Assembly: GCA_027186245.1 (NCBI GenBank)
Contig: CP114487.1
Span: 4,645,001-4,709,000, forward strand
Reading direction: 5' to 3'
DNA from: Coriaria nepalensis
Taxonomy: Eukaryota > Streptophyta > Magnoliopsida > Cucurbitales > Coriariaceae
DNA length: 64,000 nt
Shown: positions 40,829-51,913 of the stretch, one piece after another
Layout: each line of letters starts with the position of its first letter
How positions within the stretch are numbered: the first letter of the stretch is position 1
The notes under the pieces: model-generated
The model's input: the letters and a program-made list of their open reading frames with translations, nothing else
What the model was told of the DNA's origin: nothing
Databases searched by the model: none
Program-made: the position numbers and the translations under genes

Positions 40829-43820
40829 CTAGGGCCGAGCTCGCTTGTTGGTGCATGCGGGGCACTTGTATTGCTTTATATGCTCAGCCCTTGCAGGAGT
40901 GATCTTCACGCACTTGCCATGGAACCATTTCTCGCAAATGTCGCAACAAATCCAGAACTCATCTGATGCATAGTTCTCCCCACAGGCCCCACACAATGTC
41001 TCTCCATGCTCCTCTTCATCTTCTTCATCCATTACCTCTTCCTCATCCTTGGGAGTTCCTTTTGGCTTTGCCGACTCAGATCCACGCTGTTTCATTTTAA
41101 TTTTTCCAAAGATGTGAATATATGAAAGATTATTATGAAAGAGAAACAGATAACAAATACACCAGAAACAGGGGTCCTTATAAAACGAAGCATGTAGACA
41201 GTTTAAGAAATATATAACACAGGTAGTGAAAAACAATCTAGAAACACCCAAGGTATTAACAAGGCACATGTTCCAGAGTCAATTAGGAAGGTAATTAAGG
41301 AAAGAGCACATATTAATATCTGCTTACCCCTTTTGAGCCGGATTTAGTTTTTGTGCTACTGTGATTTGTAACCGTTGACTTTTCCTTTCCTTGTTTCTTC
41401 ACACTTCCAGTCACAACCTTGAATATTGTAGGTAGATCATTTATAATAGAGAAGAGACGTTTTCTACATTGACATTTCCACGTAGTCAGTACTCAGAAGA
41501 TGATTAAGTTTTACAACCTAAAATGATATGATGATGATAAAAAATAAAATAGCAACTATGTTCAAAACCAAACATAAAGAAACCTTCCAACTCTTTACAC
41601 CCAACTGTGAAGCATCTCAGTGAATACATGTACGTATAAAATTGGTTATATGCAGGAGCACTACTCTGACATTTTGGAAGAAACCAATTACAATCGGAGG
41701 CCCTATGAAAGAGAAACCCACAAATTGACTCTTCACTACATCTGAGTACTGCTCTGTTTTAACAACCTACAGGCAGCGGTTTCACACCCTTCATGAATTC
41801 TAGGTGAATACAACATTGCTCCAGGTTAAATAGAGCCTCGCTAATATAGTCCATTCTCCCTTAGTGAAACTAACTCAAGGCTCTCAAGGAGGAAAGAATA
41901 AGCATACATAGCTACTGCAAAGCTGAGATGCTATCCTGAATAAATACTGAGAACAAACCTCAAAAATAACTACATATAGCTCTCTTCATTCCATATCATT
42001 TTAAACACACATATCTTATAAGCTATCATGTGCCATGTGGTAATAGAACATCTCCTCTAGAAGGGAAGCCACAGGAATCCACAATCTACATGCAATTTGC
42101 AATCCCCCAATAAGAGGGGGGAAAAAAAATCCATCACTGGTGTAAATTGAGGATTCCTCGTCTGATTCCAGGTATAGAGTTTGTGCTACTATGACTGAAA
42201 ATGCCAGGAACTCATTCAGGTGGCACCTCATCGGCCATTTTCCATGGTATTTCCAATTATCATGTATAAGAAGCAGGTTGAAGAAAGATAATTAAAGCAG
42301 ACAAAATTCCAGAAATGTGACAATTAGAATTGGGGTAAGAATATAGACCTTGTACTAGAAAGAATGAAGATCAATGGCATGAAAAAATTGGACTTATAAA
42401 AACTGAAGAAAAAAAAATAATAAAGGAAATAATACCTATCAGCTTTATCAAAACCAAATCTTGCACCAAAGTAAAATGCCACAGCAAGCAACCATGCGTC
42501 ACTATGAACAGCAACCAGTGATAGCCAATCCTTCTCTTGCATCCCATCTCGGGCAAAGTTAATGCCTAATGCGGGCTCTGGAAGCTCTGGAGGAACTTCT
42601 TCAGCAGGTAAATTAACATCCCACTGTTCATTAGGAAATCCATATAGGCAAAGATTCTCTTTCTCTGAAATGTGCACAAGTTAGCCAAAATACAAGTATT
42701 ATAATTGACATAACAAAGCCATGCGGGGTGCATGAAAACAATCCTCAAGAGAAGCACACATCGCATTGTCTACAATAAAAAAGAACAACATAAATCTAAC
42801 ACAGAAAGTACAATAACTCCAAAAAAAAAAATTATTTAGCTGATGCTTAGAATGTATGATGCTGCTCCCCTTAACTTTGGAAGAACTTTATATGCTACAA
42901 TACTCAAAATTCACAATCAAGTAAAAAGAATACCAGAAGAATGCACAAAATTCTCACTGCATGTCTCCTATCACCACCAACTATTGGAATAACTACTTAG
43001 TCATTGAGATCAGTCTAAAGGAAGCCTCCATTAATATTTACCTCGGAGCCAATACTTGAAATTTAAAAGCATAAAGGTCGGGAATAATGATATAGAGAAA
43101 AATAACAAAAATATATAAACCACTTTTAGCCAAGAAATCATATACAATTAATTCAAAGCTCTCTTAATAAGATGAATATAATCCCCAAACTTCAAGGCAT
43201 AAACGATGTGTAATTAGAAGCTCTAAATGTTTTGACATCAGAAATTTTTGACCAGTCTGTCCCAAAGCTGAAGTCAAAATGACAATGTAAATAGAGTGAT
43301 TATGAGACCCAACAAAAAAGATAATGTAAACATGCCACCAAAAAAAGAAGTAAAGAAATATTAGTACATTTAAAGTCAGACACCCCCCTTTGAATGGCTT
43401 CATTATCCTAGCCACCTAAACACTGAAATAATGATATAAAAAATAGTATAATATACTTTGAATATATACAATCAGAAATCTCCAGTCATGAAAACTAAAT
43501 ATCGCGCATTACTTTCTAAGAGAGACAAAGAAAGCAGGAGAGAAAGCCCTAACCAGGATCACACCGCTGGAAAAACTCCTCAACATCTGCGAGAAGATAG
43601 CCAAACAGAGTATAACGAAACAAACTCATTACAGATAAGAATACGCAAAAGGAAGGAATTTATGGATAACCCTAAGCTTCTAAGTCGAAAAGTTCAAGAG
43701 AGCGAGCGAGAGAGAGTAGAGACCAGTAGTGAGAGCTTTAATGATGCCGGCTCGACGTCCCTTGAAGTCCCTGAAAACCTCCTCCACCGTGCGAGGGTTG
43801 TACGCTGCTCCTCCATCCAT
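40829..43820 (-). CDS. Alfin-like PHD-finger protein (5 exons, 250 aa)
   Basis: Exons on the minus strand are 43724-43820, 43554-43586 (only 33 bp), 42436-42664, 41328-41463 and 40829-41086, totalling 250 codons as is typical of plant AL proteins. The N-terminal Alfin domain (about 8-140) has [27 protein letters not shown] and [17 protein letters not shown] Ser/Lys-rich linker and an acidic run (EEDEEEHG) precede a C-terminal C4HC3 PHD finger at about 195-246 ([27 protein letters not shown]). Family members are nuclear, read trimethylated lysine 4 of histone H3 and help control stress and seed genes. The PHD aromatic and Cys/His ligands are intact. The first ATG after the leader gives [12 protein letters not shown], matching the family start. 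A functional gene is likely. Confidence 0.95.
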
Positions 43821-43958
43821 GAATGTATACTTACAGAGCTCGCTTTCAACTCAAATTTAAGAAGAAAGTGAAAAGAACTGACAGAGAGATGAAAAGCAGG
43901 AAGAAGATGTACACGCAGTCGAAGACTCAAATATGTTTTTTTTTTAATATTAATGGAA

Positions 43959-43970
43959 GGGGGGGGGGGG
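43959..43970. repeat. Poly-G run
   Basis: Twelve consecutive G on the plus strand (C on the gene strand), about 140 bp upstream of the Alfin-like start codon. An AG repeat (44022-44038) follows. Both lie in the likely promoter or leader. Confidence 0.9.
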
Positions 43971-44069
43971 TACTGTGTTCGATATCAATGACAGTGATAA
44001 CCCAAAACTAATAATAGATTTACTAGAGAGAGAGAGAAGAGCTGCTATTGAGTGTGTCGCAGTGGTATG

Positions 44070-44460
44070 ATGTACGGACCTCTTAAATTTTAAGAAGGAA
44101 AACTATAATTAACTCTTAAATTTTATATCAATTATAAAGAATCTATAAAATATATTATAATTATAATAAATATTTAAATGTGAAATTTAAATTTTATTAA
44201 ATATATAAAAATTTTAAAATTATAATAAATAATCAAAACTTAACCTCAAATAATAATTAACTTTCAATTTTTCCAACAGATTAACTTTTAATTATTAACC
44301 TAATTTATACGATTTCATCTAATTAATAAATTTTCAAAAAATAAATTTTCAAAATCATTCTTTAATTAATCTAAATTAATTTTATTTATTTTTATTTACC
44401 ATAATTCATATTTTTATAAATTTTTTCTCAAAATTTTCAAAATATAAATAAATAAAATAA
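44070..44460. other. AT-rich intergenic DNA
   Basis: I see no gene, repeat boundary or RNA structure of note. Confidence 0.5.
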
Positions 44461-44700
44461 AAGCTTCATGGTTGTGGAGCCCAAGCTCCCCATAACCATA
44501 GAGCTTCGAGCTCCAGATCTATGGAGCTCAATGATTTATGATCGTGGAGCTTTGCTCTAGATCTGAAGCTCGAATCTAGAGCAAAACTCCACAACCGTAA
44601 AGCTTTGAGCTTCATAAATTTGGAACTTCGATAGATTTGGAGCTTCGTCTGAAGTGAAACTCCATAGCTCTAGAGCTCTAGCTCCATTATTTTGAAGTTT
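44460..44700. repeat. AGCT-rich hairpin-forming segment
   Basis: About 240 bp are built from recurring ggagct/agctcc words in both orientations. Arms 44544-44562 and 44574-44592 are reverse complements at 18 of 19 positions around an 11-bp loop. A second imperfect hairpin lies at about 44467-44500. It contrasts with the surrounding AT-rich DNA. Confidence 0.65.
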
Positions 44701-45740
44701 TATTTCTTACATTAGAAAAAATAATTAACCGAGAATCTCAATATCATCCCAATATTAATAGTACTGATATCACGTTGGGATTGATGATTTCAATCCCGAT
44801 ACCAGTATAAAGAAATCAAGATTGAGATTAGTATCAAGAAATCGGAAATTGGTATCGAGAAATTAAGATCAGAACCGATACCACCTTATATCGATCCGGA
44901 CGAAAATATATCCACCATAAAGTTATGTTAGATAATTCTTGCGATTTTTTACTTTGTTTCTAACTTTACAGGACGTGACATTTTAGAAAAATAAATACAT
45001 GTATTTCTAAATACTATTTCAAAATTAAATATCAAATAATAATATTATTTTTTAAAGGAAAAAAATGCTTTATTTTTGAAAAAATGTATGGCAATTGCTT
45101 CTTTTTGTTCTTGTTTTAATAACAATTTTTGTAATGAATACAAAATAGATGTGAGAATATGATTTTTGTTTGAAAATTTTGTTTAGTTGATCATAGTGTT
45201 AAAAATTGACCCTCGAAACACTAAAAATTGATTGGGTAAATTACACTTGCTCACTGTCAATTTTTTATCTAAACACAAAAACGTGCATTTTAATTGAACA
45301 AGAACGCTTCTTATGTTTCAATGTGATGAATGTCGATGTGATGTTCGTAAAAGTTGTGAGTGGAGGTAGAAGGGTTTGTGGGTTGTCAATGTAAGAAGAT
45401 AGATGCAGGGAGGCCATGTGGGTTTTTATCCGTTTTGGATTATTTGTTTTATTATGTGAAAATAATTAGAAAACATGAAAAAATATATTTCAAAATTATT
45501 TTGTGAAAATTATTCTCTTCAAATAAGGAAAATAATATTAGACTGTTCTTTAAAAAATATTTTTTAAACCTATTTTTATAGAACACTTTTTACAAAACTA
45601 TATTGGCCAAATTATGCTTATTGATTGTTTTTTTATTCTGCGAATAGATTTTTTTTTTTTTTTTCAGAACAATTACCAAATAAATTCTAAACTTCTCGAT
45701 GACCTAAACATAAAAAGTTATTTACATTCTATTGATACTA
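44700..45740. other. Intergenic DNA, nothing coding recognised
   Basis: AT-rich. Several ggtatcgag/gataccag-like words recur around 44760-44890. There is no open frame with family resemblance. Confidence 0.45.
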
Positions 45741-47490
45741 AAGTTGGTATTTTGACACGTGGCAATATTTTATAAGTCCGAACGAGGAAAGTCAACTTGG
45801 CATACTTATTTCTTAATGTTTTGGAAGCATTATGATTTCATCGTAGGTTAGATGTGTTGATGATGTGGCATGATGGACGTCAAAGATTATAAAAGCATAC
45901 AAATTGAGGCATTTAAGGGGATATGCGTTCTTGATATGAATTTTCATCCGCTACAAAGGGTTTCTCCGTCTATAGTGTGTCTCAAAATCGATACATGTAC
46001 TCACCAATAAACTATGACTGGAGTGATAGTCGACCAACTCGGCTCCAATACTTTAGTCAATATTTTAGAGAGATAGATAGAGATTATATGCATAAACTTG
46101 CTATTTATTTAGAAAATATGCATTACTCATTTATGTTATACCTATTGGCTTTTATACTTGGTTAAAATTGGGAGATCTCAAACAGTTTTACACATGTCTC
46201 ACTCTCATTGCTCAATATTATGATTACTCTCTGCACCATGATAGGTGATGGCGCCCCTATAGTCTAACACAGCAGAAATCTTCTTTCCACTCATGGGTCT
46301 CTCAGCGTATTATGGCGCTGCCTCAATCTGACACCTCTGGGGCACCTCAACGCGTAGCGATGCCACCCATGTTTGATATATTAGGAGCATGGTCTCCACT
46401 CGAGTGTCAGTTACTTTCTACATGTCCACTCGTTCGGCATTCTTATGCTTATGTCTGAGCTTAGCAAGAAAATACTTGACTAAGCCTCAGTGTTGTCCAA
46501 CGGCTTCTTATCCTGTTTAGTCACTACTAGGCCGACTGATGCCATCTTGGTCTTATCGGACCTTAGCCTCAACCATTATCTCCCATCGGTACTCCATTTC
46601 CTTAGGCTATGATTATCCTACCACAACCTCAGTTTTGACCACTTAGGCCAAGGCTGCATGTCTGAGGTTGTTCCGGCATCCGTTCTAACAATTAACCCCT
46701 TGGCACGCAACCTAATTCTGTATGGATTAAGTGACATTCTGACCTTCATCCGGCTGACATGCTCCTGCGATCTCTATCGATCCCTATCCATATTGAGGGA
46801 TGTGAAATGACGTATGTTGGCATCTTAAATGCCCTCGATCCATGCTTTTCATAATTCATGACGACCTATAGGGCGATAACATGTGTCACATTCCAGCTAC
46901 CACATGCAACCGTCCCATCCCCTCTACTTCTTTCTTCTTCCTTCATTTGTATATATGTTCACCATCTTCAAACCATTCCAAGCTTTCATATCATCTTAAC
47001 TTTAAAGCTCCATTCCCCTTCTCCTCTCTGTTCTTCCAAGTTGCGATGCCTATCACCGTCATTTTCTCTACCTTGAACCACCAGCAACTTCCACTGCACC
47101 TAATCATGTCAGACAAAGTAAGTAAGTTCCTCCTTCTCTCTCTATGTTCTTCAATTTCTACACATTTTCTAGTTTTCTTCAACTATTCTTCATTTTCTTC
47201 AAGTGTTCTTCACATGAGGTGTTTTTCTTTTGAAAAACATGTTTTGATCGAAAATAAGCCTAGGTATTGACCTCGTAGGTGTTTTTTCCCCTTCCTAACA
47301 TATTAACCTTCAAGATCTCTGTCCTTCTCTTCCTTAGCACCTCACCAACACTTAGGCAATTTTAAACTTGCTAACTAACTTGAGGATAGTACTCATCCAT
47401 TTTGCTACTCATAATTCCCCAACACTTAGGCGATTTTCATCCTATTGACTGACCTTAGGATCATACTCAGTAGTTTAGACTAGGCTATTA
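45740..47490 (+). other. Unidentified, probably decayed repeat upstream of ORF 47491
   Basis: Base composition is more even than in the flanks, with a pyrimidine-rich stretch (46910-47060). No motif of a known transposon was identified. It leads into an open frame at 47491 and looks like an old retroelement body or leader, but I cannot support a family. Confidence 0.3.
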
Positions 47491-47775
47491 GTGACTATGA
47501 ACATTCGACCTGAGGCTGACCTGTTTCCCTATTCATGGTCAGGTACATCCGAGATGGATAGGCTCAGGAAGGTCTGGCCTAAACTGAGGAACAAGGCTAA
47601 AGGGGCTGCTTGGTCTCGACCTGATCACTATAAAGAGGTTGTCTCTACCTACAAAGAGGATGATCGCTTCCACTTCCTGACTGAGTACAACATTCCCTCT
47701 TACATAAACATCTGTGTACCTGAGAAGCATGAGTGGATATCTATCGTGGGTACAGATGTTGAAAAACGGGTTTAA
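47491..47775 (+). pseudogene. Unidentified ORF fragment interrupted by an LTR
   Basis: About 89 residues before the LTR, including WSRPDHYKEVV and FLTEYNIPSYINICVP. The second phrase is reminiscent of the YxIP...VP segment in plant retrotransposon-associated proteins, but that is weak. The frame runs into the LTR start at 47757, so the original protein is truncated and the last residues are LTR-encoded. Confidence 0.35.
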
Positions 47776-49403
47776 AATTTCACAGCGGAAGTGATTATTG
47801 GTCCTAATTTATAACAAAAATTTTTTAAAAATTTTTAGCGATCCTTTAGATATATACAAATTAATCTTATATATATATGCGAAAATATCATACCTTAGCC
47901 TATGCGAATCATTCGAGGAGACTCATGTTTGGGCATGGTGCTCTGAAAGTATGTGATGAATATGGTTTTGTGAAATTAATAAAAGTAACATTTTTCTATA
48001 TAATTGTTGTGAATGTATTATTATTGAATAATGTGTATAAATATCATAAGATTCTAAATTCATTTACGAGACTATAATCTTATATTGGTATGGGAGGATT
48101 AAGATTATAGATAATGAATTAAACTGTCTGTAATATATTGAAGTATGAAATCTTTAACTGATGATTGTTAGTACGGTCCGCTAGCATTATGAATGCAAGT
48201 GATCTAAATTTGAATCACTGATGTAGATAGACATCTTAGTGGAGGTGTTTTATATAATTGAATTATATAAGACCGGACCCGATATGAATTAATTTGTTAT
48301 TAAAATATCGTTTGCCATAAAGAATTCTATTTATATCAATAGATGATCATATGCAGATCAATCTGCATCCTGAGTAGTCATGAACTTCTGTTTATGTCAA
48401 ATAAATATTTTGATTCACTCATCACGGTTTGTTTGTAAAACAGGCTAAAAACTTTTATTTTCGAGATTCATTGGGATAAGTGGCTGGTAACGTGATTTAC
48501 AGATATGGAATCCAAACAAGATTGTATATTGGTTCCCTTGAAGGTTAATTCTTAAACTAAATAGTTTTGAGCTCAAATTTATAATTAAGTTATAAATTGA
48601 TTGTTCACTAGTTGATTAATGGTACTTAAAAATAAAGTGATAATTATAGAGGTAAAACAATAATTTTGACCGGCTCTAATTATGAATTAATTGTTTGAGG
48701 ATTATATTACATGTAATGATAATATCAATGAAGTACTAAAGATTGCTCAGTAATATGTTCTCTAATTGCAATAGTGCAATCCCATATTTCTAGTGTAATA
48801 ATATAGAGATTAATAAATCATATTTATTAAATTAAGAATTTATTCATATATTAAATAATAATATATTTGATTTTGAATTAAATATTATAATTAGGTAAAT
48901 TAAATTTAAATTGGTTTGAGAAACTAATTTAAAATTGAAATAATATATGATTTAATTTAAAATAGATGAGATTTTATTTTAAATAAGATTTGAAAATGTT
49001 TGACTAAATCAAATATATCATTAAAGATATGATATGATTTGAAATAGATAAGATTCTATTTTAAATCAGATTTGAAAAGATTTGATCATATCAAAGAATC
49101 ATCTAATTATTTTATAGAGGTTTTTCTAAAAATATTTTTGAAAGAGAAAAAGAAAAAGAAAACTTTATTATCTCTACGTGCCTACAAACATCCTAGTGCG
49201 TTAATTATTGACCTGGAAGATTATGGTGTGAGTCTCTTCGAACGATATGCGTAGGCTAAAATACAATTTCTTCGTATAACTGTATGATTAATTTATATAT
49301 ATCAAAAAGATCGCAAAATTTTTATTTTTTTTTAAATTTTTGTTATACAGTTTGACCAAATTAATCGCTTCCGCTGCGAAATTTTAAACTTGTTTTCTAA
49401 CAA
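47757..49403 (+). repeat. Long LTR (about 1.65 kb) of a Copia-type element
   Basis: It begins TGTTGAAAAACGG, ends TTTTCTAACA, and is followed at once by attggtatcacaac, a degenerate initiator-Met primer site. Both ends carry a mirrored ccgctg/cagcgg phrase (cacagcggaagtg at the start, cttccgctgcgaaatt at the end). The leader after it (49640-49870) matches the GC-rich leader of the 14697-18937 element, so it is the same broad family. No matching 3' LTR is seen. Confidence 0.75.
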
Positions 49404-50300
49404 TTGGTATCACAACGGTCTTTATATATATATGCGATATGTATATTGAATGGATATTTACGTTTTTTGAATACATGATTGATATAATGGATCGTTAATA
49501 ATATGATGATTTTTGGTTAAGAATTTCTTCAATTTTCTTTCTCTAGATTTTGTATAAGCCGATTTGTGGTATATGATTTTTTGTATAATTTTTTTTTGTT
49601 GTAAAATTATGTGTGATATGGAGGAAGAAGAAAACACGTGGCAGGTTCACGAGCGGCGATGAACGACAACCGAGGGTGGCATCATTGCAAGCAATAGGCT
49701 GCGGGTTCTGTCCCGCAGCATCGTTGCAAGTAGCAGGCTGCAAGATCTGTCTCGTAGCGCCGCTGTATGCAGGAGCCGCGGGATTGTCCTGCAACACAAG
49801 GCTACTGGTCGGACCAGCGACTGTCCCAATCGCTGGCTTCGGCCAGCATGTGCTGCCGCTTGCCAACTAATACAAGCTTCGACCCGTGATCATTTGCTAT
49901 AATAAGATATTATCTCAACTCATAGCACCTAAAACACCATATCAAAATGATGTTGCAAAAAGGAAAAATATAATCTTATTGAATATGGTCAAGTCAATGT
50001 TAAGTTACTCAGTGGTGTTCAATAAGGTTTTATTTTTTCTTTCTGCAACACTATTTTGTTGTAATGTTCTAGATGCTATAAGTTGAGATAAAATATCATG
50101 CTCTAGCAAATGATTCTTGAACTATTTTTCAAAAAAAAAAAGATCATTGAACTCAAAATCAAGATATCCACCTACTCGATCCGATCAAAATATTTTAAAT
50201 AATTTTTCTAACTACTTTTGAGCCCCTGCTCGGAATTCCTTAACCTTTCCAAAACTTTCAGATTTCCTATGCATTAATAAGTATATGCATCTATATTTAG
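49404..50300. mobile_element. Copia internal remnant with inverted integrase pieces
   Basis: A GC-rich leader (49640-49870) is followed by a plus-strand integrase piece (about 49900-50020, APKTPYQNDVAKRKNIILL). Then comes DNA at 50025-50290 matching the minus-strand integrase segment at 15325-15545 (KSESFGKVKEFRAGAQK on minus). Adjacent integrase parts thus face opposite ways. There is no intact frame. Confidence 0.65.
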
Positions 50301-50372
50301 ATATAAGCTCTTTCAAGAACCGAAGAACATATTTACTTAACAACTTTGAGTCATTGTCTAAACTAAAAATAC

Positions 50373-50420
<48 letters not shown>

Positions 50421-51045
50421 TAATAACAATAAAATGAAATCTTTGCTTACAAACGATAAAGAAAGAAACGGATGATGATGACACACGTACATCAGGCATG
50501 GCTTGAAGTTTGAACATTACCAGTGCTTTCCACTTGAATTGAAAGAAGTTGAAGCAAATAACAATTTCATCTATCCTCAATTAAGGTGTCTTATTTCGTG
50601 CAAGATAAAACTGCTACACACTTTGAAGGAAAAAAAAAGGATCTATAGCACTTTTAGCCTTTCAATCATCATACAATGCGGACATTCTAATTCACCTTTT
50701 GTGAAGCCTGTTGAAAAGCACCAACAAAGAAAAAAAAGAATGCAAGAGAATGGTTTGAATTTGATGCTGCAGCAGGCCTTGGCAGGTTGGAATTTCTCGC
50801 ACAGCTTATAATTGCTGCGATTCCACACCCGAACAAATAGATAGAGGACAAGAAGAGTTTGGGTAGTCAGTTAAACCATAAAGCAATACATCATATGTAT
50901 GTATCTATGCAACCCAGCTAGTCACCTTGCACCAAAATCTGAAAGCAGCATAAAACAATCATGAAAGATCAATGTGATGCAAGTGTTATGATAAGAAGGG
51001 ATCCAGATTCTAGATTCTACATGCAGGAGATATTAAAACCATCGA
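50301..51045. other. Intergenic with TAA microsatellite
   Basis: (TAA)n of about 40 bp at 50376-50416. Otherwise no gene, RNA or transposon signature was recognised. Confidence 0.5.
50376..50416. repeat. (TAA)n microsatellite
   Basis: About thirteen to fourteen uninterrupted ATA/TAA units, continuing into taacaa variants. Confidence 0.95.
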
Positions 51046-51050
51046 GATTT

Positions 51051-51612
51051 ATGCCTCTCCACCCAAAATACTTACAATACTAGAATTTCCACCCCAAAAC
51101 AAATTTAACTAGGATTTGCACCCATATCTTAAAATAACTAGGATTTACACCCATTTGTTGACTTTTGACCACAAAATGCTGACATGGCATGGTGCTTGGC
51201 ATGAAAAATCTGGGTTATATCCCAGATTTGCTACTGTGATCAAAACCCAGACGTGAGATCTGGATTTCGATCCCCGATTTTGAATTTCGGATGTGAACCT
51301 AGTTTCAGGGGGAGAAAGAGCAGGGTGTCAGTGGTGGAGCTCTGGTGCAGATGAGGCATGGTGGTGGGGATGCAGTGGTAGGGCATCGGCAGTTGATGCT
51401 GGGGGTACTCAGGTTGGGTCAAAATGAAATTCAATAGAAACATATGGGGAAAGAATGATATAAAATAAAATAGTAAGGGGTTAAGATCAAAATATACTTT
51501 TTACATTTCATTATGGGTGTAAATCCTAGTTATGCTAAAGCTATGGGTGTAAATCCTAGTTAAATTTATTTTTGGGTGTAACTAGTATTATAAATCTTTT
51601 GGATGTAATGCC
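51051..51612. mobile_element. Small non-autonomous element with long terminal inverted repeats
   Basis: The left arm (about 51051-51153) and the reverse complement of the right arm (about 51513-51612) align over about 100 bp, sharing aaatttaactaggatttgcacccat/aaatttaactaggatttacacccat. Each arm contains a second, internal copy of the taggattt-cacccat unit. The roughly 360-bp centre has no ORF. Long TIRs and small size fit a Mutator-like or other MITE. The target-site duplication was not resolved. Confidence 0.65.
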
Positions 51613-51913
51613 TTGTTTTCTCCCACATATTTAACATGTCCTTGCCGAGCTTATCAAAGCAAATTAATAGAAGACCAATGAAAACAATCAAAAAATATTT
51701 GAACCCCAATTTCGACTTTCCTAGTCAAGCCGTTTTTATTCAAGAAACTAGATCCTGAAAAGGAATAAAATGAAGAAAACCCTTTTCAGAACTAAACTAA
51801 TCATAATGGTTCAACTCTTCCATTTGCCATGTTCTGTTTCATTTCTATATTCTCAATCGCCTAAGGCTACGGTTACTTTGCTTGGATTCTCTTCGATAAG
51901 AAGAAGTGAGAAA
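51613..51913. other. Probable 3' UTR and downstream region of the WAV2-like gene
   Basis: No gene was recognised. On the minus strand this follows directly after the hydrolase stop codon. Confidence 0.45.

Noticed and set aside
41087..41269. Longer open frame extending the last Alfin-like exon upstream
   Set aside because: The extension is intron DNA: the family alignment begins at RGSES right after a CAG acceptor.
50503..50811. 102-codon plus-strand ORF
   Set aside because: No recognisable motif, biased toward Lys/Ser, and flanked by microsatellite and repeat DNA; a chance frame is more likely.
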